Source of the DNA: Acheta domesticus
Taxonomy: Eukaryota > Arthropoda > Insecta > Orthoptera > Gryllidae
Direction: 5' to 3'
Length of the DNA stretch: 64,000 nucleotides
NCBI GenBank assembly: GCA_031308135.1
Contig: JAHLJT010008446.1
Span: forward strand, 164,288,006 to 164,352,005
Within the stretch, counting starts at the first letter, position 1. Each line of letters starts with the position of its first letter. The translations under genes and the position numbers were made by a program. Shown here in pieces: positions 55,352 through 64,000 of the stretch. Under the pieces are notes generated by a model. That model worked only from the letters and a program-made list of their open reading frames with translations, was not told the origin of the DNA and searched no databases.

Positions 55352-58036
55352 GCAAGGGACCAATATCGTACACAATCCAACAAACGTCACCGGTTTTGGT
55401 GAGTGTTCGTACCACTTGGGGCATGTGTTTGGACCTTCGAGGGCGGTACAGATCTGCCAGTGGAGGTAGCTACACACCCTGTCATGTCTTTTCAGATATT
55501 CGGTCTTTGCTAGGATTAGACAAGCTGAGATAATATGATCAATGGTTTCGACTTGCTCCTGGCAAATGCGGCATTTATCATCTTGGGAAACTTTGAGAAC
55601 CGCTTTATCATAATGTCGCAGAGGGGATAGTGAATTCCCCTGTTAATCTGAATACTTCTTGTTTCTACTACTCCCTTTCCGCTGTGGATTAGTAACCTGG
55701 TGCTCCACGACTTCATACTAGCCTTGCAAAACTCAACAAGTCTAGGATGAAATCGATAGATCTCCAGGGTCTTCAAAATCCAATCGTGTGGTACACTGTC
55801 AAAGGTTTTCTGATAGTCAATCGAAGCCATGCTCAAATTAAGTTTTCGTGTCTTTACGTCATTCAAGATGACATTATTGAGTAGCAAGATTCCCTTACAG
55901 CCATAGTAACCTTTACGACATCCTTTCTGTTCAACTGGCAACAGATGGTTCTTCTCTAGGTGCATATACATTTTGTCAGCTATGGCTGCAGTTATAAGTT
56001 TGTACATTACTGGCAGGCAAGTAATTGGCGTGTAGTTCTTCGCTAAAGAGCTGTCTCCTGCTTTGGGTAGCAAATACGTGATGCTGCGAGTGAGCCATTC
56101 GGGGAGTTCCTTAGGGTTTTCTAAAATTTTATTAACAGCCTTTGCTAGATGAGAATGTAATGCTATTAATTTCTTAATCCAATAAATCTGGATCTTATCA
56201 ACCCCAGGGGATTTCCAGTTTCCCATGTTCTTAATTGTTTGGCATAGGTCCTCTTTCGAGAATCCGTGAACACGTTCCAATGTTTCCACGAGTCCATTGG
56301 CAGCATCAACTTCAGATTGGAGCCACGATGCATCTTTGTTGTAGGATCTGGTTTCCTCCCAGATTCCTGCCCAAAATGTTTCGACGTCATATTTTGAAGG
56401 AGGGGCAGCATTGCCATTCGGTTTTTTCAGTCAGACTGTGATAGAATCTCTTCGCGTTTGTTTCAAACAACCGGTTCTGTACACGGAAATCTTCTCTACG
56501 TTTGTATCGTCTTATTCGTTGAGCCTGTGCTTGGATTTTCTCTTTTAGCTTTTCAGCTACCATTAGCCTTGTTGTGTCATTGTCAATTAGGTATTTTTGT
56601 TCAATATGGAGTATTTTTTGTTGAACTTTATACGTGTGGTTTGACTTAGAAGATGCCTCGGCTAGGAGTGATATTTCACGCCGTGTGTCGGCTATCCGTT
56701 TCATAATTCTTTTCATCCATGGAGGTACGGAGCTTTTTACTCGGCCATCGGCCATCGGTGTTCTTGGCTGGCCCCAAGATTATCTGAGATACTAGATATC
56801 CAGTTGCATACACGATGTGATTGATTTCAGTAATATCTAGATATCTACTTGAGGTCTGTACAACCTCATATAAGACAGAATTCGCTGTTTCTATCACTCT
56901 CTTAGCTTTAGCATTTTCGTAAATTCTCAACTGTGCACGGGATCTGAATGGAAGTCGACGAACTCGTTCTATCTCGCGTTGGAGGAGGTCCCGCATCATG
57001 TCCTTATCGTGTGACTCATGGCCAGATGAATTTTCACCACTGACGGATGTTTCATTTGGAAGAAATGAACCTTAAAGGGGACCATCGTTTTCAGGGATAT
57101 TATATGGTTCTAAATGTTCGTCATGTGGATTGTTTGATCGAAGAACATACTCCGCGTTTCTCTGAATGTCTGCAAGTTGTTCTGCTGTGAATTTTTCACT
57201 GCTGAGTATGTATCGTCGTTGACTGGCAAGCTTCTTTGAGTCTAAGGTAGGTCTCATATCTGGGTTCCGCTCTCTCCATATCTTAAAGACTTCTATTTCT
57301 GAACCCCCATTTTTCGCTTTTGCATAGTAGAAGCACCACATCACCTCCTTTACTTCATCCCGTGTCCATCTCTGACGATGGCTCGAGCTACTGCCGGCTT
57401 TGGGTCCCTGGGACTAACATCCGTGGGATGGCCAGATGTCGACTAGGTGACATAAGCTCGGTTTCTGAGCAGGTATGGGTCATTGGTAGAAAAAGTTACG
57501 TTAAGGTTCATTACATTGCTTGTTCTATCCATTTTGCTCATTGGTTTCAAGTGAAGATTCGCAGGTAGCAAATTCGAGTTCACAGATCACACTTAACCAT
57601 TGGGTTGTTTCCTGCCATCCGTTACTGCGACCCACAGTGGCCTCGGGGCATCCCCCCGCAGGGCCCAGCAAGGGTCCCTCCGATCGCCAGTCGCATTACA
57701 AACCCCCACGGGATTTTCACTGACTGCTGAAGGCAGCCTCCTTCGCTGGCTAATGCAAGGTTCGGGCCTCCACTCTAATCAGTGGCTTGGTGTGCCAACC
57801 CAGTTTCTCTCCTGTACCCTCCATGGGCCGATAACAGGAAGTCAAATGTTCATGAACCTTCGCTCTCTATTTACTTCCCACTCTCCTCAAAATGGAGTAC
57901 TTCTTCGTCGGACCCCTCACCTTCAACCTATTCAGCAAGGGAGGGCCTACCACAGCAAGTCTACCACTGACATAGCTCTGAGGTTCATGGGGGTACTCAA
58001 GCTCCACCACCAACTGCAAGGTCGTGTACTCCCTAG
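55352..58036 (-). mobile_element. R4/Dong-like LINE F (longest open RT)
   Basis: Minus-strand element with an intact 5' end beside (TTA)n. Starting near 57390: RQRWTRDEVKEVMWCFYYAK, KKLASQRRYILSSEKFTAEQ, YENAKAKRVIETANSVLYEV, ILGPAKNTDGRW, EKLKEKIQAQAQRIRRYKRR, KRFYHSLTEK. A 257-codon open frame (56289-55516) covers the RT front: EDLCQTIKNMGNWKSPGVDK, TRSITYLLPKAGDSSLAKNY, VEQKGCRKGYYGCKGILLLN, FDSVPHDWILKTLEIYRF, STRLLIHSG. Right after NRGI at about 55625 the sequence jumps to the zinc-knuckle region, deleting the YMDD box. The RLE and 3' UTR are also absent; it ends at the join with G. Inactive, but the best guide to the family's N-terminal half. Confidence 0.85.
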
Positions 58037-58057
58037 GTGGAGTTGTTGTTGTTATTG

Positions 58058-58090
<33 letters not shown>

Positions 58091-58091
58091 G
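58037..58091. repeat. (TTG/TTA)n microsatellite at the 5' end of F
   Basis: GTTGTTGTTATTGTTG followed by (TTA)n. It begins exactly where the 5' end shared with C stops (GTGGAG). Confidence 0.9.
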
Positions 58092-58613
58092 CATTAGGCC
58101 GTTTAATCCTTATTAGGGCAAGGGTCTCTTGGGCAGGGCAAGGTGGTTTACATTATAAATTGATAATATATTATGCATATTTAAATAATTTTTCCAATAA
58201 ATCAATTTCCGTCTTTCAGTTTCAACCAACAATTTTTTTCTTTTATTGATCCGTCGCTCCCCACGGTCACCTGCCCCCCTACCTCTTAATTCTATTCATT
58301 TGTTTTTCTTACGTTCGCTGAAAGATCTAAACTTGGCATTTGTTTGTAATACTCGTATATAAGGTAAGCTTCCACTAATATTGTTTTTGGCTTACATGAT
58401 GTCTTCTTCCATAATTATTGATTTCATTTCAATATTTGTGTAATAAATTTAATTTTAGCCAAAGATATCGTACCTGAAGATGGAGACGAACAGATCTCTG
58501 AAACGTCGTAGGAAATTCAACTGAATTTTATGAAACAAATGAAACTGAATTTTCACATGATTGTCTATAATAATGGATCGTTTTCTTTATGCAATGATTG
58601 ATTTCGTTTTTTG
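58092..58613. other. slit intron, unassigned
   Basis: No gene. Positions 58459-58510 hold the block CCAAAGATATCGTACCTGAA then GATGGAGACGAACAG and CTGAAACGTCGTAG, preceded by TTTTAG. It resembles a motif seen in animal retroelement ends, but the family could not be assigned. Confidence 0.4.
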
Positions 58614-59091
58614 AGAAAGAACAACGCGAAATATTGAGTAGTTTGTTATTTGTTATGATTTATGTGCCTCCAGCCGTGTGGTTTTCGATACTCAGTGTAA
58701 TGAATTATATTTTTTATGGATAGTATTGGAAGTCAAAAATTTGAAAACAATACCGTTGTGTTGTGTAGTACACTGTGGTTGATGCTGTGTAAAGACATGT
58801 GAATTTTGATGGATAGTTTTGCTTCGAAAAGCGTTTGTTACTCAACGAGGTTACACACATAAGTGGTTTCGTTCAATTTTCGAAAAAACGGTAAGAGCAA
58901 AATAATCAGTGTTGGTGTAGTTTTTTAGAACAATGATTCCGTTTGCCGGGTAAGGACAATGCGAAATATTGATTAATTTTGTATTTATTAGGATTTAAGT
59001 GCCTCCATCCGTGTGTTTTTCCATATTCAGTGTAAATAATTATATTCTTTTATGGTTAGTACTGCAAGTCAAAAATTTAAAAACAATACCG
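58614..59091 (+). repeat. Tandem duplication, period about 335 bp
   Basis: The segment 58614-58754 (from AACGCGAAATATTGA to AAAACAATACCG) is repeated at about 58949-59091. Both copies share GTGCCTCCA, CCGTGTG, CAGTGTAA, AGTCAAAAATTT and AAAACAATACC. The second copy stops exactly where the SINE begins. Confidence 0.75.
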
Positions 59092-59345
59092 AAAGTATCC
59101 TTCGTGAGCCTTCCTTCGAAGAAGAGAAAAAGCCGGGAGCCTCATGTTGTACATTTGCTGCTTGTAAAAGACTCTCAAGCCTAAATGAAGCCTGTAAACA
59201 AAATTCAAATCGCTGGTTTGGTCGCCCGAGCAGTACCTCCTTTCTCTCCCAGACGCTGAAAGGAGAGTAGCGGTCATGCGGAAGAGCAGGCCTCATAGCC
59301 TGAGACTTGCTACGGAGAATAAGGCATCATTGATTGAGAAGTGCA
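59092..59345 (+). mobile_element. SINE (family 2), 5'-truncated copy
   Basis: Shares the body of the SINE at 38050: CTTCCTTCGAAGAAGAGAAA, AAAGACTCTCAAGCCTAAAT, TGGTCGCCCGAGCAGTACC, GCGGAAGAGCAGGCCTCATA and GAATAAGGCA at the 3' end. The A and B boxes are absent. Inserted at the end of the second 335-bp unit. Confidence 0.8.
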
Positions 59346-60363
59346 ATTAAGTGATAACTATTGTCAAAAAGTCATGAAATAGTAAAAATAACGAAAAGGC
59401 AATTTGCCAAACTTCCGTTCTCTAATTACAACGTAAAGATTTGACCATAAATTAATAGTCTTAAAAATTAGAATTTCGTACACCATTGTTGTGATAACTA
59501 TCTATATTTTCAATAATCGAAGTCGCTTCCATTTCTGAGTCGCTGATGTTCATTGTTGTGCAATTGTTACAAAATTTTGGGTTACAAAAAATGGGCAAAA
59601 CATATCCGCAGCACGTATTGAAGGAGTGTTTTCTCTTGCCCCAGCACAGAATATTGAAATGGAGCCTTTATCCGCAATGAACGTGAAATTAAGAATTTTA
59701 AATGTAATTGGAATGTAGTAATAATATGAATTGTGCAATGGAGAAAATAAGCATGTAGGACAATTTGTATTATTATTTGCCGATAACCGTCCGCGGGAGA
59801 TCTTATTAAGTTCCCGTTATGTCGGGGGACCGGTGTGGTGCACCGGTTGCAGTACGTTCTCATCCTTTGGATTAACAACTTATACGAAAGAAGAGAAGCG
59901 AAATTGTAATTGATATACGTGAAGTGTCAAAATCATACCAGAAAAAAATTAATTATCAAGTTCATTTAATATTTTTTTAAATCAATGGGATCTTTATTAT
60001 ATCAATCGCCGGTACATACTGGGCTGTTTACTTCCAATCGACTCCTTGATTATCATTGACTCTCTTCAAAATTTCAACGACCCCCAGGGGGTGTACACCG
60101 AACCCTTTCGGAACCCCTGGTCTCCATTGAGATAATACCCTCAGAGAAATAGCCGAGAAAAGAATCCGAAAATAACGCTTAGACAATAGTCCGTTCTCAG
60201 CAAATTACTTTCTCCCAAAACGGTGATTCAGGAATGGAACACAGTGTAGATTATCTCCTCAGAGAATGCATATTTACTTTTACATTTTTGGTAATAGTGC
60301 AATATTTCTTTATTTATTCGACATGTATGCATGTAACAGATGAAATTAATGTTCTTATTACAG
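59346..60363. other. slit intron, unassigned
   Basis: No supported gene. Short inverted repeats occur at 59832-59849 (CCGGTG, spacer, CACCGG) and 60085-60120 (CCAGGGGG and CCCCTGG). The last bases (TTATTACAG) form the acceptor of the LamG exon. Confidence 0.5.
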
Positions 60364-60598
60364 GAAAACGTTGTGAATATCTTACTAGTCTAAGCTTTGT
60401 TCACAACAACTCATTTGTGGAATTGGAACCACTAAGAACAAAACCGGAGGCAAATGTTACAATTTTATTTGCTACTGAACAAGAAAATGGCGTTTTGCTT
60501 TACGATGGCCAAAATGAACATTTAGCCGTAGAACTTTTTAATGGTCGTATACGTGTCAGTTACGATGTTGGAAATTATCCCGTCTCAACGATGTACAG
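60364..60598 (+). CDS. slit: slit exon: end of EGF 6 and start of laminin-G domain
   Basis: Its first two bases complete the Gly codon from 45605. It reads [20 protein letters not shown] (end of EGF 6, start of LamG), [40 protein letters not shown] and [17 protein letters not shown], ending with AG before a GTATGT donor at 60599. Agreement with Drosophila slit is strong through this domain. The open frame starting at 60234 runs through the intron and is not coding. The rest of LamG is not found up to 64000, so the next intron exceeds 3.4 kb. Confidence 0.95.
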
Positions 60599-61001
60599 GT
60601 ATGTATATGACATATGTAAAGTGTGGTCATTCACTTGATTTCAGAACGGCTGTGGAAAAGAGCGCTCTTTCATTCTGTCTAATACAATGTTGCAGATGAC
60701 TTTCTTTCTCTTGTGCATGAGCTGTTGTATATTCTTTGAACTTACTCAGTTTTTTCGATCATGTTTTTAAATGACTATATTTCACATGCTTACAACGGAT
60801 GCTTCAGTTAGTTGGACTTTAGACAACATAGTTTGTAGTAAGGTAATCCTAGGATATCTTTTGAATGTAATTGTTCTATTTGCAATTGAGTTTGATGAAT
60901 TAATTATGAAAAAATAATTATAAATTATTTCTGCGATTTTGCTTCAACATTTTGATATCCAAATATTTTCAGCATGCGAGAAACATTTATTATTGAAACT
61001 A
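60599..61001. other. slit intron, unassigned
   Basis: Begins with the GTATGT donor; no recognised feature before the Tc1-like element. Confidence 0.5.
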
Positions 61002-62405
61002 CACTCATCGTCATAAAAAAAGCTGCACCCAGAAGGACGAGGCGGATTGCGATCTTTGTTGGCAGGCAGGTAGAGGGTACCACGCATACGAAATTATTAC
61101 ATTTTCACGTTTATAGGAACAATATTTACTGCGTTACACGCCCACAGACTGTACGTGTTAATTTGGCGTGAGGACGCCATGTTGGTAAACACACGCGTCC
61201 AGACGTCCTAGCATGGAGTTGAACAGGTCTCTAATGGAGTCCATGTGTGCTAGTCCATGCCATGCAGCCTACTCCTGAGTGCAGATTGGTGGGTAGGGAT
61301 GGGGTCCTGTTCGTACGCTCAGTAGCACCCCCAACATTCTCGATCGGGGAAAGGCCTGGCAATGCAGCTGGCAATGGCAGAGTATCCACGGCTGCAAGGC
61401 ATGCTTGGGAGATGGCTGTGGTATGCGACCTCGCGTTTTCCTGTTGAAATAGGACATGGGCGTGGGCGTTCAGAAACGGCAGGGTCACCGGTTGAAGGAT
61501 CTCTTGAACGTACCGTGCGGCTGTCACGTTTTCCCTGAGGAGCACTAACGGTGAACGGGCACCATAGGATATCACCCCACACCATCACACCAGGCTGGAG
61601 GGACGTGTGATGGGACACCACAAACCGCTCGTCGTGGCGCTACCCACTCCGCCTTCAGACACGGACCCAGTTGTTGACACCATTAAGAGAGAAGCGGAAC
61701 TCGTCCCTGATGATGACCCACTGCAAGTCTGCATGGTCCCAGGTCCGTCGTTCCCAACACCAGGCGAGTCTGTAGCGACGTTGCTGAGATGTGAGAGGCA
61801 GGCGTTGTAACAGTCAGCGTACGGTGAGCCCTGCGGTATGCAACCGCCTGCCAGTCGTACTGGCACTTACAGGATGTGACAGTGCAGGCTGCACTGCCCG
61901 CTGAAGTACCTATCGTTGCCGTTTTATCTGTTCGCTCGTTTCGTACCATCCGTCGGTCTTCCCTCCTCGTGGTGCGTGACGGAAGTCCATATCCTTCATG
62001 TCGTGTGTGCGTGCTTCCTCAATCTATTGCCGCCAACAGCGGACGATGGTGGTGTCCGTACGACCGGTGTGGCGCGCAATATGGCGACAGGACCAACCAG
62101 CCTCCCGCACACCCGGGATGCGGCCCCTCTCGAAAGCTTCTGTCTGGTCACCCGGTTGTCTAACGCGTGGCCTAGGCATAGTGTACGTGCTGGCGACGTT
62201 ACCCGATGTCGCAATGGCCGGCGTGGCCGTTTGAGGCACTCTTTTCTCGGCCGGCGACGTCACGACCTTATCTCCGAACTCCCAGTGCGCGGCCGACCGT
62301 GAAAACGAAATAATTGGCTTAGGGAATGGTGTGCAAAATACCCACCAAGTTTGCAGTGGATCAGTAGTGTCTTTCGGGGTGCAGCTTTTTTTATGACGAT
62401 GAATG
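61002..62405 (-). mobile_element. Tc1-like transposon with both TIRs, 1404 bp
   Basis: Most complete Tc1-like copy in the window. The left tip CACTCATCGTCAT and inverted right tip CATTCATCGTCAT agree except at position 3, and the match continues over seven A and GCTGCACCC. TA flanks both sides (61000-61001, 62406-62407), the Tc1/mariner target duplication. Minus-strand transposase: GWSCRHIARHTGRTDTTIVR (62170-62030), LQWVIIRDEFRFSL with the first Asp present (about 61700), VMVWGDI, SYGARSPLVLLRENVTAARY (61575), VLFQQENARSHTTAISQACL (second Asp reads Glu), LPGLSPIENVGG (Glu present). Frame breaks near 61620 and upstream. Inactive. Confidence 0.9.
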
Positions 62406-62469
62406 TAGGTACGAACAGTCTACGGGCGAAATGATACGTAAACTATAAAATTTGATGTGAAGCCAACCC

Positions 62470-63420
62470 CTTAAGTCTCCTACTATTCAATAATACAGCC
62501 GCTAGCTTCCTCAAAGCAGCAGAAAATGCGGAAGGAGTTACTACACAATATGCGTATGCAGATAATCTAGCAGTGACATCAACGAATCTAGGAGATCTGC
62601 AGCAAGCGATAGAAGAAATAACATATTGGTGTCGAGAACATGATTTCCAAATCAACACAGAAAAAAACAGAAATGATGGTGTTTAGAAAAGCAGGGAAAG
62701 CACCCTAACAACAAAAATCTACATAAATTACAAAAAAATAAGATAACTCCAGAAACCACCCATCTGGAACTTGTACTGCAGCCTAGTGGCACATGCCGAC
62801 AACGGCAACACACATCAACACATAGCGACAAAAGCTGCACGAGCTGTACTAGCTATGAATGAGGTAAAATACCTACGTGCATTAAAATTAGAAACGGCAA
62901 TGAAGCTATTTCAGGCACAAATACTGCCAATCATTTGCTATGGGATTGAAATAACATCTGACCAAGAGAAACCTGTCCATCACGGAAAAGGTAAAAGCCT
63001 TGTACCTGGAAAGGCCGCTGGGGGTGTCTGAATTCACAAAATCAAGACTAGTGTACATAGAGGACATAAGAAAGAAATTCCTACTATCACGTACGGCGGC
63101 CTCGGAAGATTTTTTTGGCGAAGGAAAAGAGATAAGGCCGGAATTCTGTGCAACAGGAGCCATGATAGATCGCGCTTGGACGGAGGCAAACTTTGAAAAG
63201 CGTCACGTCCTCACAAGTCTTCTCAGTTCACGGCTTCTATCACATGTTGTGCAAAATACATACTACCACAATGCCAATGAGCAATGCAGATGCAAACTCT
63301 GTGTTCTACATTGTTCCCGATACCACGTAGAGCAGTGCTCGAAAAGAGTACAATCAGTCACAGAGTATGCAGCCGCCAAATGACCGGAAAAGTGAAGTGA
63401 AGAATGACTATGAGAAGTGA
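62470..63420 (+). mobile_element. LINE fragment: RT catalytic box to C-terminus
   Basis: Plus-strand non-LTR RT remnant of a different family. It reads FNNTAASFLKAAENAEGVTT, then QYAYADNLAVTSTNLGDLQQ (about 62550-62600), where the RT box YADD has become YADN, then ITYWCREHDFQINTEK. After frame breaks: KALYLERPLGVSEFTKSRLV (about 62990), RKKFLLSRTAASEDFFGEG, RPEFCATGAMIDRAW and a C-terminal Cys/His cluster (CRCKLCVLHCSRYHVEQC) in the 128-codon frame ending 63383. Clade uncertain; no TSD seen. Confidence 0.7.
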
Positions 63421-64000
63421 AAAGAAGTGTACATAGTAAAACAATATACAAAGTGGGAAATTAATGAAGAGAAAGTGAAAAATAAGTGTATATATTAAAA
63501 ACAAGAAACCAGTGTGAAATCAATGACTTTGTGTTCAATGCACGTTTGTGCGCTGTTTAGCTATTATTAAAAAAGCGTAAAAAATGTAGCTGTACTAAAT
63601 TCTCACTATTCGCATCATCCAGACCTGCAAGGATTTTTATGGCAATTACAATTTTGTAATTGCAATATTAGTGGTTCATATCCCGTATGGAGGTACGTAC
63701 AAGGCAATTAGATGTTGGGAATTTTTGAACGGGTGTATAATATTAACAACTACTACGATTCATTGGTAAATCCAATGCCAGATACAGTAAGAACGTATTT
63801 GAACAAAGCTAGGCATTAAAGAAGTGAAGTATGAAAGAAATTTTTAAAATGTGAAAATACTTTGAAAAAAAAAGTTTACAGCGTTGGCGACGCCACATTC
63901 CAGTACTACAAAGAAGTAAAATCATTAAAGTAGTTTCAATGCGCATTGCGATTTTCAGCTCCAATGTTGTATCAAAATTTGTAATTATCATTAAATGTAT
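63421..64000. other. Sequence after the LINE fragment, unassigned
   Basis: Purine-rich with GAAGTGA-type repeats at first (63410-63490), perhaps the LINE 3' UTR. A short inverted repeat (GGCAATTACAATTTTGTAAT region) lies at 63640-63665. No gene or slit exon. Confidence 0.4.

Noticed and set aside
60234..60363. Hydrophobic start before the LamG exon as a separate secreted protein
   Set aside because: It is the T-rich intron end leading to TTATTACAG; the exon joins in phase with 45605.
1..64000. CRISPR arrays, bacterial operons, terminators
   Set aside because: No regularly spaced direct repeats with unique spacers; spliced metazoan gene and eukaryotic TEs throughout.

Overview
The window is animal nuclear DNA, most likely from an insect or other arthropod. 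It is AT-rich and carries a single host gene, slit, on the + strand, with spliced exons, GT-AG introns and introns full of transposable elements (TEs). No prokaryotic features, CRISPR arrays or intact functional tRNA/rRNA genes were seen.

Host gene. Five coding exons of slit (secreted LRR-EGF-LamG axon-guidance ligand) lie at 4266-4482, 40855-40994, 45124-45293, 45398-45605 and 60364-60598. They encode about 323 residues: EGF repeats 1-6 and the first part of the laminin-G domain. All junction phases agree. The upstream LRR exons and the downstream rest of LamG, last EGF and cystine knot lie outside the window. One intron is 104 bp; the others are about 36 kb (about 22 kb once the assembly duplication is removed), 4.1 kb and 14.8 kb.

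Assembly. A gap of exactly 1000 N (15337-16336) separates two near-identical stretches, 1985-15336 and 16337-29740. The left contig ends in sequence that the right contig also contains, and the right contig begins in sequence already in the left one. This looks like two overlapping contig ends joined with a fixed gap, not a biological duplication. It creates a false second copy of the first slit exon (18625-18847), which carries indels. Everything from 16337 to 29740 should be read as a second, noisier version of 1985-15336.

TEs, left to right. 1.3-3.0 kb: two decayed Tc1-like transposons. 3.0-15.3 kb: fragments A-E of one family of non-LTR retrotransposon with a C-terminal zinc knuckle and restriction-like endonuclease, R4/Dong-like, bordered by (TAA/TTA)n. 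The same stretch holds a T-rich repeat arm, the C-terminus of another LINE reverse transcriptase (RT) and a tRNA-derived SINE. 29.9-30.3 kb: mariner fragment. 30.4-34.9 kb: Jockey-clade LINE. 35-37 kb: repeat arm, then a 1.15 kb TIR element with a tRNA-like segment. 37.6-39.3 kb: Ty1/copia pol fragment interrupted by a SINE. 40.2-43 kb: DDE transposase remnants and an antisense LINE RT. 46-52 kb: 6 kb foldback element with about 1 kb inverted arms, holding two hAT remnants and a SINE. 52.5-54.1 kb: candidate solo LTR. 54.2-58.1 kb: Tc1 piece plus two R4/Dong-like partial elements (G, F). 58.6-59.3 kb: 335-bp tandem duplication ending at a SINE. 61.0-62.4 kb: Tc1-like element with both TIRs and TA flanks. 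62.4-63.4 kb: another LINE RT fragment.

No mobile element here looks intact. The most notable biology is the repeated landing of the R4/Dong-like family on TAA microsatellites within slit introns. The most consequential observation is the false duplication.
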